NCBI RefSeq assembly: GCF_029227915.1
Contig: NC_079875.1
Coordinates: 42,429,201 to 42,493,200, forward strand
Origin: Hydractinia symbiolongicarpus
Lineage: Eukaryota; Cnidaria; Hydrozoa; Anthoathecata; Hydractiniidae
Direction: 5' to 3'
Length of the DNA: 64,000 nt
The notes beneath the pieces were generated by a model. The model saw nothing but the letters and a program-made list of their open reading frames with translations. It searched no databases and was not told the origin of the DNA. The translations under genes and the position numbers were made by a program. Below are positions 1-12,446 of the stretch, piece after piece. Positions within the stretch are counted from its first letter, which is position 1; each line of letters starts with the position of its first letter.

Positions 1-1980
1 CATTTTTGATGAGACGCTGAATAAAAGAAGTTTAATCGCCGGCAAACGAAAACCCGCCATTTCCCGTAAACCCCAGACTCGGCCCGTATAATCAAAAGTA
101 TACAAAGAAAGTACCCAGGGAGTAAACTCATTTCCAGAACGATTTTTTAAATTATTTTTTCACCACTAAAACGCATAAGACTTGTAGTTTTCAAAAATGT
201 TTTCATTTTTGATGAGACGCTGAATAAAAGAAGTTTAATCGCCGGCAAACGAAAACCCGCAATTTCCCGTAAATCCCGGGCTTGGACCGTATAGTCAAAA
301 GTATACAAAGAAAGTACCCAGGGAGTAAACTCATTTCCCGAACGATTTTTTAAATTATTTTTTCACCACCAAAACGCATGAGACTTTTAGTTTTTAAAAA
401 TGTTTTCATTTTTGATGAGACGCTGAATAAAAGAAGTTTAATCGCCGGCAAACGAAAATCCGCAATTTCCCGTATATCCCGGGCTTGGCCCGTATAGTTG
501 AATGCATATAAAGAAAGTACCCAGGGAGTAAACTGATTTCCCGAACGATTTTTCAAATTATTTCTGCACCACTAGAACGAATGAGACTTGTAGTTTTCAA
601 AAATGTTTTCATTTTTAATGAGACGCTTAATGAAAGAGGTTTAATCGCCGGCAAACGAAAACCCGCGATTTCCTGTGAATCCCGGGCTTGTCCCGTATAG
701 TCAAAAGTATACAAAGAAAGTACCCAGGGAGTAAACTCATTTCCCGAACGATTTTTTAAATTATTTTTCAACACTAAAACGCATGAGATTTGTAGTTTTC
801 AAAAATGTTTTCATTTTTGATGACACGCTTAATGAAAGGGGTTTAATCGCCGGCAAAGGAAAACTCGCGATTTCCCGTAAATCACGGGCTTGGCCCGTAT
901 GGTCGAATGTATACAAAGAAAGTACCCTGTGAGTAAACTCATTTCCAGAACGATTTTTTAAATCATTTTTTCAACACTAAAACGCATAAGACTTGTAGTT
1001 TTCAAAAATGTTTTCATTTTTGATGAGACGCCTAATGAAAGTGGTTTAATCGCCGGCAAACAAAAACCCGCGATTTCCCTTAAATTCTGGGCTTGGCCCG
1101 TATAGTCGAATGTATACAAAGAAAGTACCATGTGAGTAAACTCATTTTCAAAAGGATTTTTTAAATTATCTTTTCACCACTAAAACGCATGAGACTTGTA
1201 GTTTTCAAAATTGTTTTCATTTTTGATGAGACGCTGAATAAAAGAAGTTTAATCGCCGGCAAACGAAAACCCGCCATTTCCCGTAAACCCCAGACTCGGC
1301 CCGTATAGTCAAAAGTATACAAAGAAAGTACCCAGGGAGTAAACTCATTTCCAGAACGATTTTTTAAATTATTTTTTCACCACTAAAACGCATAAGACTT
1401 GTAGTTTTCAAAAATGTTTTCATTTTTGATGAGACGCTGAATAAAAGAAGTTTAATCGCCGGCAAACGAAAACCCGCAATTTCCCGTAAATCCCGGGCTT
1501 GGACCGTATAGTCAAAAGTATACAAAGAAAGTACCCAGGGAGTAAACTCATTTCCCGAACGATTTTTTAAATTATTTTTTCACCAGCAAAACGCATGAGA
1601 CTTTTAGTTTTTAAAAATGTTTTCATTTTTGATGAGACGCTGAATAAAAGAAGTTTAATCGCCGGCAAACGAAAATCCGCAATTTCCCGTATATCCCGGG
1701 CTTGGCCCGTATAGTTGAATGCATATAAAGAAAGTACCCAGGGAGTAAACTGATTTCCCGAACGATTTTTCAAATTATTTCTGCACCACTAGAACGAATG
1801 AGACTTGTAGTTTTCAAAAATGTTTTCATTTTTAATGAGACGCTTAATGAAAGAGGTTTAATCGCCGGCAAACGAAAACACGCGATTTCCTGTGAATCCC
1901 GGGCTTGTCCCGTATAGTCAAAAGTATACAAAGAAAGTACCCAGGGAGTAAACTCATTTCCCGAACGATTTTTTAAATTA
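1..1980 (+). repeat. Six-monomer tandem duplication, 1,217-bp offset
   Basis: Bases 1-763 are repeated at 1,218-1,980. I noticed only a few substitutions, for example ATAATC against ATAGTC near 90/1,307, ACCACC against ACCAGC near 366/1,583, and CCCGCG against CACGCG near 661/1,878. After 1,980 the second copy switches to the GTCCATGAG subfamily. The first three monomers of this block appear again at 3,103 and 8,701. Confidence 0.85.
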
Positions 1981-2029
1981 TTATTTCACCACTAAAGTCC
2001 ATGAGACTTGTATTTTTTAGAAATGTTTT

Positions 2030-2141
2030 AATTTTTGATGAGACGCTTAATGAAAGTGGTTTAATCGCCGGCAAACGAAAACCCGCGATTTCCGTAAATC
2101 CAGGCTTGGCCCATGAGACTTGTAGTTTTCAAAAATGTTTT
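2030..2141 (+). repeat. Truncated monomer, 112 bp (deletion class A)
   Basis: About 91 bp are missing. The join is GGCTTGGCCC directly to ATGAGACTTG, so everything from the GTATA dyad through the T6 tracts is absent. The same join is found at 3,915-4,027 and 6,613-6,725, meaning one original deletion was later copied. Confidence 0.9.
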
Positions 2142-2344
2142 CATTTTTGATGAGACGCTGAATAAAAGAAGTTTAAACGCCGGCAAACGAAAACCCGCGA
2201 TTTCCCGTATATCCCGGGCTTGGCCCGTATAGTTGAATGTATATAAAGAAAGTACCCAGGGAGTAAACTGATTTCCCGAACGATTTTTCAAATTATTTCT
2301 GCACCACTAGAACAAATGAGACTTGTAGTTTTCAAAAATATTTT

Positions 2345-2494
2345 CATTTTTAATGAGACGCTTAATGAAAGCGGTTTAATCGCCGGCAAACGAAAACCCG
2401 CGATTTCCCGTAAATCCCGGGCTTGTCCCGTATAGTCAAAAGTATACAAAGAAAGTACCCAGGGAGTAAACTCATTTCCCGAACGATTTTTTTT
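2345..2494 (+). repeat. Truncated monomer, 150 bp (deletion class B)
   Basis: The T6 tract after CCCGAACGA runs straight into TTTTCATTTTTGATGAG, removing about 53 bp (AAATTA through the left dyad arm). The break lies in T-rich sequence at both ends, so slippage or microhomology is a likely cause. The length is a multiple of three, so a reading frame can cross it. Confidence 0.9.
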
Positions 2495-3102
2495 CATTTT
2501 TGATGAGACGCCTAATGAAAGTGGTTTAATCGCCGGCAATCAAAAACCCGCGATTTCCCTTAAATCCTGGGCTTGGCCCGTATAGTCGAATGTATACAAA
2601 GAAAGTACCCTGTGAGTAAACTCATTTCCAGAACGATTTTTTAAATTATTTTTCAACACTAAAACGCATGAGATTTGTAGTTTTTAAAAATGTTTTCATT
2701 TTTGATGACACGCTTAATGAAAGGGGTTTAATCGCCGGCAAAGGAAAACTCGCGATTTCCCGTAAATCACGGGCTTGGCCCCTATGGTCGAATGTATACA
2801 AAGAAAGTACCCTGTGAGTAAACTCATTTCCAGAACGATTTTTTAAATCATTTTTTCAACACTAAAACGCATAAGACTTGTAGTTTTCAAAAATGTTTTC
2901 ATTTTTGATGAGACGCCTAATGAAAGTGGTTTATACGCCGGCAAACGAAAACCCGCGATTTCCCTTAAATTCTGGGCTTGGCCCGTATAGTCGAATGTAT
3001 ACAAAGAAAGTACCATGTGAGTAAACTCATTTCCAAAAGGTTTTTTTAAATTATCTTTTCACCACTAAAACGCATGAGACTTGTAGTTTTCAAAAATGTT
3101 TT

Positions 3103-3660
3103 CATTTTTGATGAGACGCTGAATAAAAGAAGTTTAATCGCCGGCAAACGAAAACCCGCCATTTCCCGTAAACCCCAGACTCGGCCCGTATAGTCAAAAG
3201 TATACAAAGAAAGTACCCAGGGAGTAAACTCATTTCCAGAACGATTTTTTAAATTATTTTTTCACCACTAAAACGCATAAGACTTGTAGTTTTCAAAAAT
3301 GTTTTCATTTTTGATGAAACGCTGAATAAAAGAAGTTTAATCGCCGGCAAACGAAAACCCGCAATTTCCCGTAAATCCCGGGCTTGGACCGTATAGTCAA
3401 AAGTATACAAAGAAAGTACCCAGGGAGTAAACTCATTTCCCGAACGATTTTTTAAATTATTTTTTCACCACCAAAACGCATGAGACTTTTAGTTTTTAAA
3501 AATGTTTTCATTTTTGATGAGACGCTGAATAAAAGAAGTTTAATCGCCGGCAAACGAAAACCCGCAATTTCCCGTATATCCCGGGCTTGGCCCGTATAGT
3601 TGAATGCATATAAAGAAAGTACCCAGGGAGTAAACTGATTTCCCGAACGATTTTTCAAAT
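3103..3660 (+). repeat. Recurrent three-monomer motif (also at 1, 1,218, 8,701)
   Basis: Three distinctive neighbours occur in the same order: one with ACCCCAGACTCGG, one with GCATAAGAC and CTTGGACCG, and one with ACCACC and AGTTGAATGC. They are seen at 1-609, 1,218-1,826, 3,103-3,660 and 8,701-9,258, then each diverges. The copies lie 1,217, 1,885 and 5,598 bp apart, so the motif has been both locally duplicated and moved by larger exchanges. Confidence 0.8.
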
Positions 3661-3914
3661 TATTATTTCACCACTAAAGTCCATGAGACTTGTATTTTTT
3701 AGAAATGTTTTAATTTTTGATGAGACGCTTAATGAAAGAGGTTTAATCGCCGGCAAACGAAAACCCGCGATTTCCTGTGAATCCCGGGCTTGTCCCGTAT
3801 AGTCAAAAGTATACAAAGAAAGTACCCAGGGAGTACACTCATTTCCCGAACGATTTTTTAAATTATTATTTCACAACTAAAGTCCATGAGACTTGTATTT
3901 TTTAGAAATGTTTT

Positions 3915-4027
3915 AATTTTTGATGAGACGCTTAATGAAAGTGGTTTAATCGCCGGCAAACGAAAACCCGCGATTTCCCGTAAATCCGGGCTTGGCCCAT
4001 GAGACTTGTAGTTTTCAAAAATGTTTT
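3915..4027 (+). repeat. Truncated monomer, 113 bp (deletion class A)
   Basis: Same GGCCC/ATGAG junction as at 2,030. It is one base longer because it reads ATTTCCCG, where the 2,030 copy reads ATTTCCG. Confidence 0.9.
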
Positions 4028-5244
4028 CATTTTTGATGAGACGCTGAATAAAAGAAGTTTAATCGCCGGCAAACGAAAACCTGCGATTTCCCGTAAATCC
4101 CGGGCTTGGACCGTATAGTCAAAAGTATACAAAGAAAGTACCCAGGGAGTAAACTCATTTCCCGAACGATTTTTTAAATTATTATTTCACCACTAAAGTC
4201 CATGAGACTTGTATTTTTTAGAAATGTTTTAATTTTTGATGAGACGCTTAATGAAAGTGGTTTAATCGCCGGCAAACGAAAACCCGCGATTTCCCGTAAT
4301 TCCGGGCTTGGCCCGTATAGTCGAATGTATACAAATAAAGTACCCTGTGAGTAAACTCATTTCCAAAACGATTTTTTAAATTATCTTTTCACCACTAAAA
4401 CGCATGAGACTAATAGTTTTTAAAAATGTTTTCATTTTTGATGAGACGCTGAATAAAAGAAGTTTAATCGCCGGCAAACGAAAACCCGCCATTTCCCGTA
4501 TATCCCGGGCTTGGCCCGTATAGTTGAATGCATATAAAGAAAGTACCCAGAGAGTAAACTGATTTCCCGAACGATTTTTCAAATTATTTCTGCACTACTA
4601 GAACGAATGAGACTTGTAGTTTTCAAAAATGTTTTCATTTTTAATGAGACGCTTTATGAAAGAGGTTTAATCGCCGGCAAACGAAAACCCGCGATTTCCT
4701 GTGAATCCCGGGCTTGTCCTGTATAGTCAAAAGTATACAAAGAAAGTACCCAAGGAGTAAACTCATTTCCCGAACGATTTTTTAAATTATTATTTCACCA
4801 CTAAAGTCCATGAGACTTTTATTTTTTAAAAATGTTTTCATTTTTGATGAGACGCTGAATAAAAGAAGTTTAATCGCCGGCAAACGAAAACCCGCCATTT
4901 CCCGTATATCCCGGGCTTGGCCCGTATAGTTGAATGCATATAAAGAAAGTACCCAGGGAGTAAACTGATTTCTCGAACGATTTTTCAAATTATTTCTGCA
5001 CTACTAGAACGAATGAGACTTGTAGTTTTCAAAAATGTTTTCATTTTTAATGAGACGCTTTATGAAAGAGGTTTAATCGCCGGCAAACGAAAACCCGCGA
5101 TTTCCTGTGAATCCCGGGCTTGTCCTGTATAGTCAAAAGTATACAAAGAAAGTACCCAAGGAGTAAACTCATTTCCCGAACGATTTTTTAAATTATTATT
5201 TCACCACTAAAGCCCATGAGACTTGTAGTTTTTAAAAATGTTTT

Positions 5245-5395
5245 CATTTTTGATGAGACGCTGATTAAAAGAAGTTTAATCGCCCGCAAACAAAAAACTG
5301 CGATTTCCCCTTAAATCCCGGACTCAGCCCGTATAGTCAAAAGTATACAAAGAAAGTACCCAGGGTGTAAACTCATTTCACGAACGATTTTTTTT
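5245..5395 (+). repeat. Truncated monomer, 151 bp (deletion class C)
   Basis: CACGAACGA followed by a T run into ATTTTTGATGAG, with about 52 bp missing. It carries linked private variants (CTGATTAAAAG, ACAAAAAACTGCG, CCCAGGGTG, TTTCACG) that separate it from class B. It is the left-most member of a class reused at 11,133, 12,297, 13,663, 18,680 and 21,263. Confidence 0.9.
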
Positions 5396-6612
5396 TATTT
5401 TTGATGAGACGCCTAATGAAAGTGGTTTAATTGCCGGCAAACGAAAACCCGCGATTTCCCTTAAATCCTGGGCTTGGCCCGTATAGTCGAATGTATAAAA
5501 AAAAAGTACCATATGAGTAAACTCATTTCCAAAACGATTTTTTAAATTATCTTTTCTCCACTAAAACGCATGAGACTTGTAGTTTTCAAAAATGTTTTCA
5601 TTTTTGATGACACGCTGAATAAAAGGAGTTTAATCGCCGGCAAACGAAAACCCGCCATTTCCCGTAAACCCCAGACTCGGCCCGTATAGTCAAATGTATA
5701 CAAAGAAAGTACCCAGGGAGTAAACTCATTTCCCGAACGATTTTTTAAATTATTTTTTCACCACTAAAACGCATGAGACTTTTAGTTTTCAAAAATGTTT
5801 TCATTTTTGATGAGACGCTGAATAAAAGAAGTTTAATCGCCGGCAAACGAAAACCCGCGATTTCCCGTATATCCCGGGCTTGGCCCGTATAGTTGAATGT
5901 ATTTAAAGAAAGTACCCAGGGAGTAAACTGATTTCCCGAACGATTTTTCAAATTATTTCTGCACCACTAGAACGAATGAGACTTGTAGTTTTCAAAAATG
6001 TTTTCATTTGTAATGAGACGCTTAATGAAAGAGGTTTAATCGCCGGCAAACGAAAACCCGCGATTTCCCGTAAATCCGGGCTTGGCCCGTATAGTCGAAT
6101 GTATACAAATAAAGTACCCTGTGGGTAAACTCATTTCCAAAACGATTTTTTAAATTATCTTTTCACCACTAAAACGCATGAGACTAGTAGTTTTTAAAAA
6201 TGTTTTCATTTTTGATGAGACGCTGAATAAAAGAAGTTTAATCGCCGACAAACGAAAACCCGCAATTTCCCGTATATCCCGGGCTTGGCCCGTATAGTTG
6301 AATGCATATAAAGAAAGTACCCAGGGAGTAAACTGATTTCCCGAACGATTTTTCAAATTATTTCTGCACCACTTGAACGAATGAGACTTGTAGTTTTCAA
6401 AAATGTTTTCATTTTTAATGAGACGCTTAATGAAAGAGGTTTAATCGCCGGCAAACGAAAACCCGCGATTTCCTGTGAATCCCGGGCTTGTCCCGTATAG
6501 TCAAAAGTATACAAAGAAAGTACCCAGGGAGTAAACTCATTTCCCGAACGATTTTTTAAATTATTATTTCACCACTAAAGTCCATGAGACTTGTATTTTT
6601 TAGAAATGTTTT

Positions 6613-6725
6613 AATTTTTGATGAGACGCTTAATGAAAGTGCTTTAATCGCCGGCAAACGAAAACCCGCGATTTCCCGTAAATCCAGGCTTGGCCCATGA
6701 GACTTGTAGTTTTCAAAAATGTTTT
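6613..6725 (+). repeat. Truncated monomer, 113 bp (deletion class A)
   Basis: Same junction as at 2,030 and 3,915, here with a private GTGCTTTAATCG variant. It opens the duplicated block 6,613-7,686. Confidence 0.9.
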
Positions 6726-6928
6726 CATTTTTGATGAGACGCTGAATAAAAGAAGTTTAATCGCCGGCAAACGAAAACCCGCGATTTCCCGTATATCCCG
6801 GGCTTGGCCCGTATAGTTGAATGTATATAAAGAAAGTACCCAGGGAGTAAACTGATTTCCCGAACGATTTTTCAAATTATTTTTGCACCACTAGAACGAA
6901 TGAGACTTGTAGTTTTCAATAATGTTTT

Positions 6929-7078
6929 CATTTTTAATGAGACGCTTAATGAAAGCGGTTTAATCGCCGGCAAACGAAAACCCGCGATTTCCCGTAAATC
7001 CCGGGCTTGTCCCGTATAGTCAAAAGTATACAAAGAAAGTACCCAGGGAGTAAACTCATTTCCCGAACGACTTTTTTT
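6929..7078 (+). repeat. Truncated monomer, 150 bp (deletion class B)
   Basis: Same deletion as at 2,345 with one change next to the junction (GAACGAC before the T run). It belongs to the duplicated block 6,613-7,686. Confidence 0.9.
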
Positions 7079-8092
7079 CATTTTTGATGAGACGCCTAAT
7101 GAAAGTGGTTTAATCGCCGGCAAACAAAAACCCGCGATTTCCCTTAAATCCTGGGCTTGGCCCGTATAGTCGAATGTATACAAAGAAAGTACCCTGTGAG
7201 TAAACTCATTTCCAGAACGATTTTTTAAATTATTTTTCAACACTAAAACGCATGAGATTTGTAGTTTTCAAAAATGTTTTCATTTTTGATGACACGCTTA
7301 ATGAAAGGGGTTTAATCGCCGGCAACTGAAAACTCGCGATTTCCCGTAAATCACGGGCTTGGCCCGTATGGTTGAATGTATACAAAGAAAGTAGCCTGTG
7401 AGTAAACTCATTTCCAGAACGATTTTTTAAATTATTTTTTCAACACTAAAACGCATAAGACTTGTAGTTTTCAAAAATGTTTTCATTTTTGATGAGACGC
7501 CTAATGAAAGTGGTTTAATCGCCGGCAAACGAAAACCCGCGATTTCCCTTAAATTCTGGGCTTGGCCCGTATAGTCGAATGTATACAAAGAAAGTACCAT
7601 GTGAGTAAACTCATTTCCAAAAGGTTTTTTTAAATTATCTTTTCACCACTAAAACGCATGAGACTTGTAGTTTTCAAAAATGTTTTCATTTTTGATGAGA
7701 CGCTGAATAAAAGAAGTTTAATCGCCGGCAAACGAAAACCCGCCATTTCCCGTAAACCCCAGACTCGGCCCGTATAGTCAAAAGTATACAAAGAAAGTAC
7801 CCAGGGAGTAAACTCATTTCCAGAACGATTTTTTAAATTATTTTTTCACCACTAAAACGCATAAGACTTGTAGTTTTCAAAAATGTTTTCATTTTTGATG
7901 AGACGCTGAATAAAAGAAGTTTAATCGCCGGCAAACGAAAACCCGCGATTTCCCGTATATCCCGGGCTTGGCCCGTATAGTTGAATGTATATAAAGAAAG
8001 TACCCAGGGAGTAAACTGATTTCCCGAACGATTTTTCAAATTATTTTTGCACCACTAGAACGAATGAGACTTGTAGTTTTCAATAATGTTTT

Positions 8093-8294
8093 CATTTTTA
8101 ATGAGACGCTTAATGAAAGCGGTTTAATCGCCGGCAAACGAAAACCCGCGATTTCCCGTAAATCCCGGGCTTGTCCCGTATAGTCAAAAGTATACAAAGA
8201 AAGTACCCTGTGAGTAAACTCATTTCCAGAACGATTTTTTAAATTATTTTTCAACACTAAAACGCATGAGATTTGTAGTTTTCAAAAATGTTTT
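8093..8294 (+). repeat. Chimeric monomer (exchange junction)
   Basis: The left part matches the monomer at 6,929 (TAATGTTTTC upstream, GAAAGCGG, GGGCTTGTCCCG, GTCAAAAG). From AAAGTACCC onward it matches the monomer at 7,079 (CTGTGAG, CCAGAACG, TTTTTCAACAC). The next monomers repeat those from 7,281 with a 1,014-bp offset. This fits one unequal exchange within the middle of a monomer, near 8,200. Confidence 0.75.
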
Positions 8295-10265
8295 CATTTT
8301 TGATGACACGCTTAATGAAAGGGGTTTAATCGCCGGCAACTGAAAACTCGCGATTTCCCGTAAATCACGGGCTTGGCCCGTATGGTCGAATGTATACAAA
8401 GAAAGTACCCTGTGAGTAAACTCATTTCCAGAACGATTTTTTAAATTATTTTTTCAACACTAAAACGCATAAGACTTGTAGTTTTCAAAAATGTTTTCAT
8501 TTTTGATGAGACGCCTAATGAAAGTGGTTTAATCGCCGGCAAACGAAAACCCGCGATTTCCCTTAAATTCTGGGCTTGGCCCGTATAGTCGAATGTATAC
8601 AAAGAAAGTACCATGTGAGTAAACTCATTTCCAAAAGGTTTTTTTAAATTATCTTTTCACCACTAAAACGCATGAGACTTGTAGTTTTCAAAAATGTTAT
8701 CATTTTTGATGAGACGCTGAATAAAAGAAGTTTAATCGCCGGCAAACGAAAACCCGCCATTTCCCGTAAACCCCAGACTCGGCCCGTATAGTCAAAAGTA
8801 TACAAAGAAAGTACCCAGGGAGTAAACTCATTTCCAGAACGATTTTTTAAATTATTTTTTCACCACTAAAACGCATAAGACTTGTAGTTTTCAAAAATGT
8901 TTTCATTTTTGATGAGACGCTGAATAAAAGAAGTTTAATCGCCGGCAAACGAAAACCCGCAATTTCCCGTAAATCCCGGGCTTGGACCGTATAGTCAAAA
9001 GTATACAAAGAAAGTACCCAGGGAGTAAACTCATTTCCCGAACGATTTTTTAAATTATTTTTTCACCACCAAAACGCATGAGACTTTTAGTTTTTAAAAA
9101 TGTTTTCATTTTTGATGAGACGCTGAATAAAAGAAGTTTAATCGCCGGCAAACGAAAACCCGCAATTTCCCGTATATCCCGGGCTTGGCCCGTATAGTTG
9201 AATGCATATAAAGAAAGTACCCAGGGAGTAAACTGATTTCCCGAACGATTTTTCAAATTATTATTTCACCACTAAAGTCCATGAGACTTGTATTTTTTAG
9301 AAATGTTTTAATTTTTGATGAGACGCTTAATGAAAAAGGTTTAATCGCCGGCAAACGAAAACCCGCGATTTCCTGTGAATCCCGGGCTTGTCCCGTATAG
9401 TCAAAAGTATACAAAGAAAGTACCCAGGGAGTAAACTCATTTCCCGAACGATTTTTTAAATTATTATTTCACCACTAAAGTCCATGAGACTTGTATTTTT
9501 TAGAAATGTTTTAATTTTTGATGAGACGCTTAATGAAAGTGGTTTAATCGCCGGCAAACGAAAACCCGCGATTTCCCGTAAATCCGGGCTTGGCCCGTAT
9601 AGTCGAATGTATACAAATAAAGTACCCTGTGAGTAAACTCATTTCCAAAACGATTTTTTAAATTATCTTTTCACCACTAAAACGCATGAGACTAGTAGTT
9701 ATTAAAAATGTTTTCATTTTTGATGAGACGCTGAATAAAAGAAGTTTAATCGCCGGCAAACGAAAACCCGCCATTTCCCGTGAACCCCGGACGCGGCCCG
9801 TATAGTCAAAAGTATACAAAGAAAGTACCCAGGGAGTAAACTCATTTCCCGAACGATTTTTTAAATTATTTTTTCACCACTAAAACGCATGAGACTTTTA
9901 GTTTTCAAAAATGTTTTCATTTTTGATGAGACGCTGAATAAAAGAAGTTTAATCGCCGGCAAACGAAAACCCGCGATTTCCCGTATATCCCGGGCTTGGC
10001 CCGTATAGTTGAATGTATTTAAAGAAAGTACCCAGGGAGTAAACTGATTTCCCGAACGATTTTTCAAATTATTTCTGCACAACTAGAACGAATGAGACTT
10101 GTAGTTTTCAAAAATGTTTTCATTTGTAATGAGGCGCTTAATGAAAGAGGTTTAATCGCCGGCAAACGAAAACCCGCGATTTCCCGTAAATCCGGGCTTG
10201 GCCCGTATAGTCGAATGTATACAAATAAAGTACCCTGTGGGTAAACTCATTTCCAAAACGATTTT

Positions 10266-11095
10266 TTAAATTATCTTTTCACCACTAAAACGCATGAGAC
10301 TAGTACTTTTTAAAAATGTTTTCATTTTTGATGAGACGCTGAATAAAAGAAGTTTAATCGCCGACAAACGAAAACCCGCAACTTCCCGTATATCCCGGGC
10401 TTGGCCCGTATAGTTGAATGCATATAAAGAAAGTACCCAGGGAGTAAACTGATTTCCCGAACGATTTTTCAAATTATTTCTGCACCACTAGAACGAATGA
10501 GACTTGTAGTTTTTAAAAATGTTTTCATTTTTAATGAGACGCTTAATGAAAGAGGTTTAATCGCCGGCAAACGAAAACCCGCGATTTCCCGTGAATCCCG
10601 GGCTTGTCCCGTATAGTCAAAAGTATACAAAGAAAGTACCCAGGGAGTAAACTTATTTCCCGAACGATTTTTTAAATTATTTCTTCACCACTAAAGTCCG
10701 TGAGACTTGTATTTTTTAGAAATGTTTTAATTTTTGATGAGACGTTTAATGAAAGTGGTTTAATCGCCGGCAAACGAAAACCCGCGATTTCCCGTAAATC
10801 CGGGCTTGGCCCGTATAGTCGAATGTATACAAATAAAGTACCCTGTGAGTAAACTCATTTCCAAAACGATTTTTTAAATTATCTTTTCACCACTAAAACG
10901 CATGAGACTAGTAGTTTTTAAAAATGTTTTCATTTTTGATGAGACGCTGAATAAAAGAAGTTTAATCGCCGGCAAACGAAAACCCGCCATTTCCCGTGAA
11001 CCCCGGACGCGGCCCGTATAGTCAAAAGTATACAAAGAAAGTACCCAGGGAGTAAACTCATTTCCCGAACGATTTTTTATTTTATTTTTCACCAC
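10266..11095 (+). repeat. Block copied at 17,813-18,642 (7,547-bp offset)
   Basis: The monomers here share the order and variants of those at 17,813-18,642 (GACTAGTAG, CGCCGACAAACG, AGTTGAATGC, the GTCCATGAG/AGAAATGTTTTAATTTTT monomer, and the GGACGCGG monomer). Small differences include GTCCGTGAG at about 10,697 and GCTTAACCCG at about 18,350. It shows that blocks were exchanged across several kilobases before the local HORs formed. Confidence 0.7.
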
Positions 11096-11132
11096 TAAAG
11101 CCCATGAGACTTGTAGTTTTTAAAAATGTTTT

Positions 11133-11282
11133 CATTTTTGATGAGACGATGATTAAAAGAAGTTTAATCGCCCTCAAACAAAAAACTGCGATTTCCCGTA
11201 AATCCCGGACTCAGCCCGTATAGTCAAAAGTATACAAAGAAAGTACCCAGGGTGTAAACTCATTTCACGAACGATTTTTTTT
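11133..11282 (+). repeat. Truncated monomer, 150 bp (deletion class C)
   Basis: Class C variants are present, with GACGATGATTAAAAG and TCGCCCTC as local differences. It marks the start of the first unit of the HOR at 11,133-14,735. Confidence 0.9.
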
Positions 11283-12296
11283 TAATTTTAATGAGACGCC
11301 TAATGAAAGTGGTTTAATCGCCGGCAGACGAAAACCCGCGATTTCCCTTAAATCCTGGGCTTGGCCCGTATAGTCGAATGTATAAAAAGAATGTACCATG
11401 TGAGTAAACTCATTTCCAAAACGATTTTTTAAATTATCTTTTCACCACTAAAACGCATGAGACTTGTAGTTTTCAAAAATGTTTTCATTTTTGATGAGAC
11501 GCTGAATAAAAGAAGTTTAATCGCCGGCAAACGAAAACCCGCTATTTCCCGTAAACCCCAGACTCGGCCTGTATAGTCAAAAGTATACAAAGAAAGTACC
11601 AAGGTAGTAAACTCATTTCCCGAGCGATTTTTTAAATTATTTTTTCACCACTAAAACGCATGAGACTTGTAGTTTTCAAAAATGTTTTCATTTTTGATGA
11701 GACGCTGAATAGAAGAAGTTTAATCGCCGGCAAACGAAAACCCGCGATTTCCCGTATATCCCGGGCTTGGCCCGTATAGTTGAATGCATATAAAGAAAGT
11801 ACCCAGGGAGTAAACTGATTTTCCGAACGATTTTTCAAATTATTTCTGCACCACTAGAACGAATGAGACTTGTAGTTTTCAAAAATGTTTTCATTTTTAA
11901 TGAGACGCTTAATGAAAGAGGTTTAATCGCCGGCAAACGAAAACCCGCGATTTCCCGTGAATCCCGGGCTTGTCCCGTATAGTCAAAAGTATACAAAGAA
12001 AATACCCTGTGAGTAAACTCATTTCCAAAACGATTTTTTAAATTATCTTTTCACCACTAAAACGCATGAGACTAGTAGTTTTTAAAAATGTTTTCATTTT
12101 TGATGAGACGCTGAATAAAAGAAGTTTAATCGCCGGCAAACGAAAACCCGCCATTTCCCGTGAACCCCGGACGCGGCCCGTATAGTCAAAAGTATACAAA
12201 GAAAGTACCCAGGGAGTAAACTCATTTCCCGAACGATTTTTTATTTTATTTTTCACCACTAAAGCCCATGAGACTTGTAGTTTTTAAAAATGTTTT

Positions 12297-12446
12297 CATT
12301 TTTGATGAGACGCTGATTAAAAGAAGTTTAATCGCCCTCAAACAAAAAACTGCGATTTCCCGTAAATCCCGGACTCAGCCCGTATAGTCAAAAGTATACA
12401 AAGAAAGTACCCAGGGTGTAAACTCATTTCACGAACGATTTTTTTT
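12297..12446 (+). repeat. Truncated monomer, 150 bp (deletion class C)
   Basis: Class C deletion and linked variants. It marks the second HOR unit, 1,164 bp after the 11,133 copy. Confidence 0.9.

Larger units (their letters stand above)
2030..3102 (+). repeat. 1.07-kb block, duplicated at 6,613-7,686
   Basis: The block starts with a 112-bp shortened monomer and contains a 150-bp shortened monomer (2,345-2,494). The same order of distinctive monomers, including both truncations and the GATGACACG monomer, occurs again at 6,613-7,686, about 4,584 bp away. Sharing two deletion junctions in the same order makes common origin secure. Copies differ at scattered sites, for example TTTAAACGCC against TTTAATCGCC and AAATATTTTC against TAATGTTTTC. 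Confidence 0.85.
6613..7686 (+). repeat. 1.07-kb block, second copy of 2,030-3,102
   Basis: Same monomer order and same two truncated monomers (6,613-6,725 and 6,929-7,078) as the block at 2,030. In this copy the 150-bp monomer stays in frame with its neighbour, which produces a fortuitous 123-codon minus-strand reading frame at 6,872-7,243. The part from 7,281 onward is repeated once more 1,014 bp downstream, at 8,295. Confidence 0.85.
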
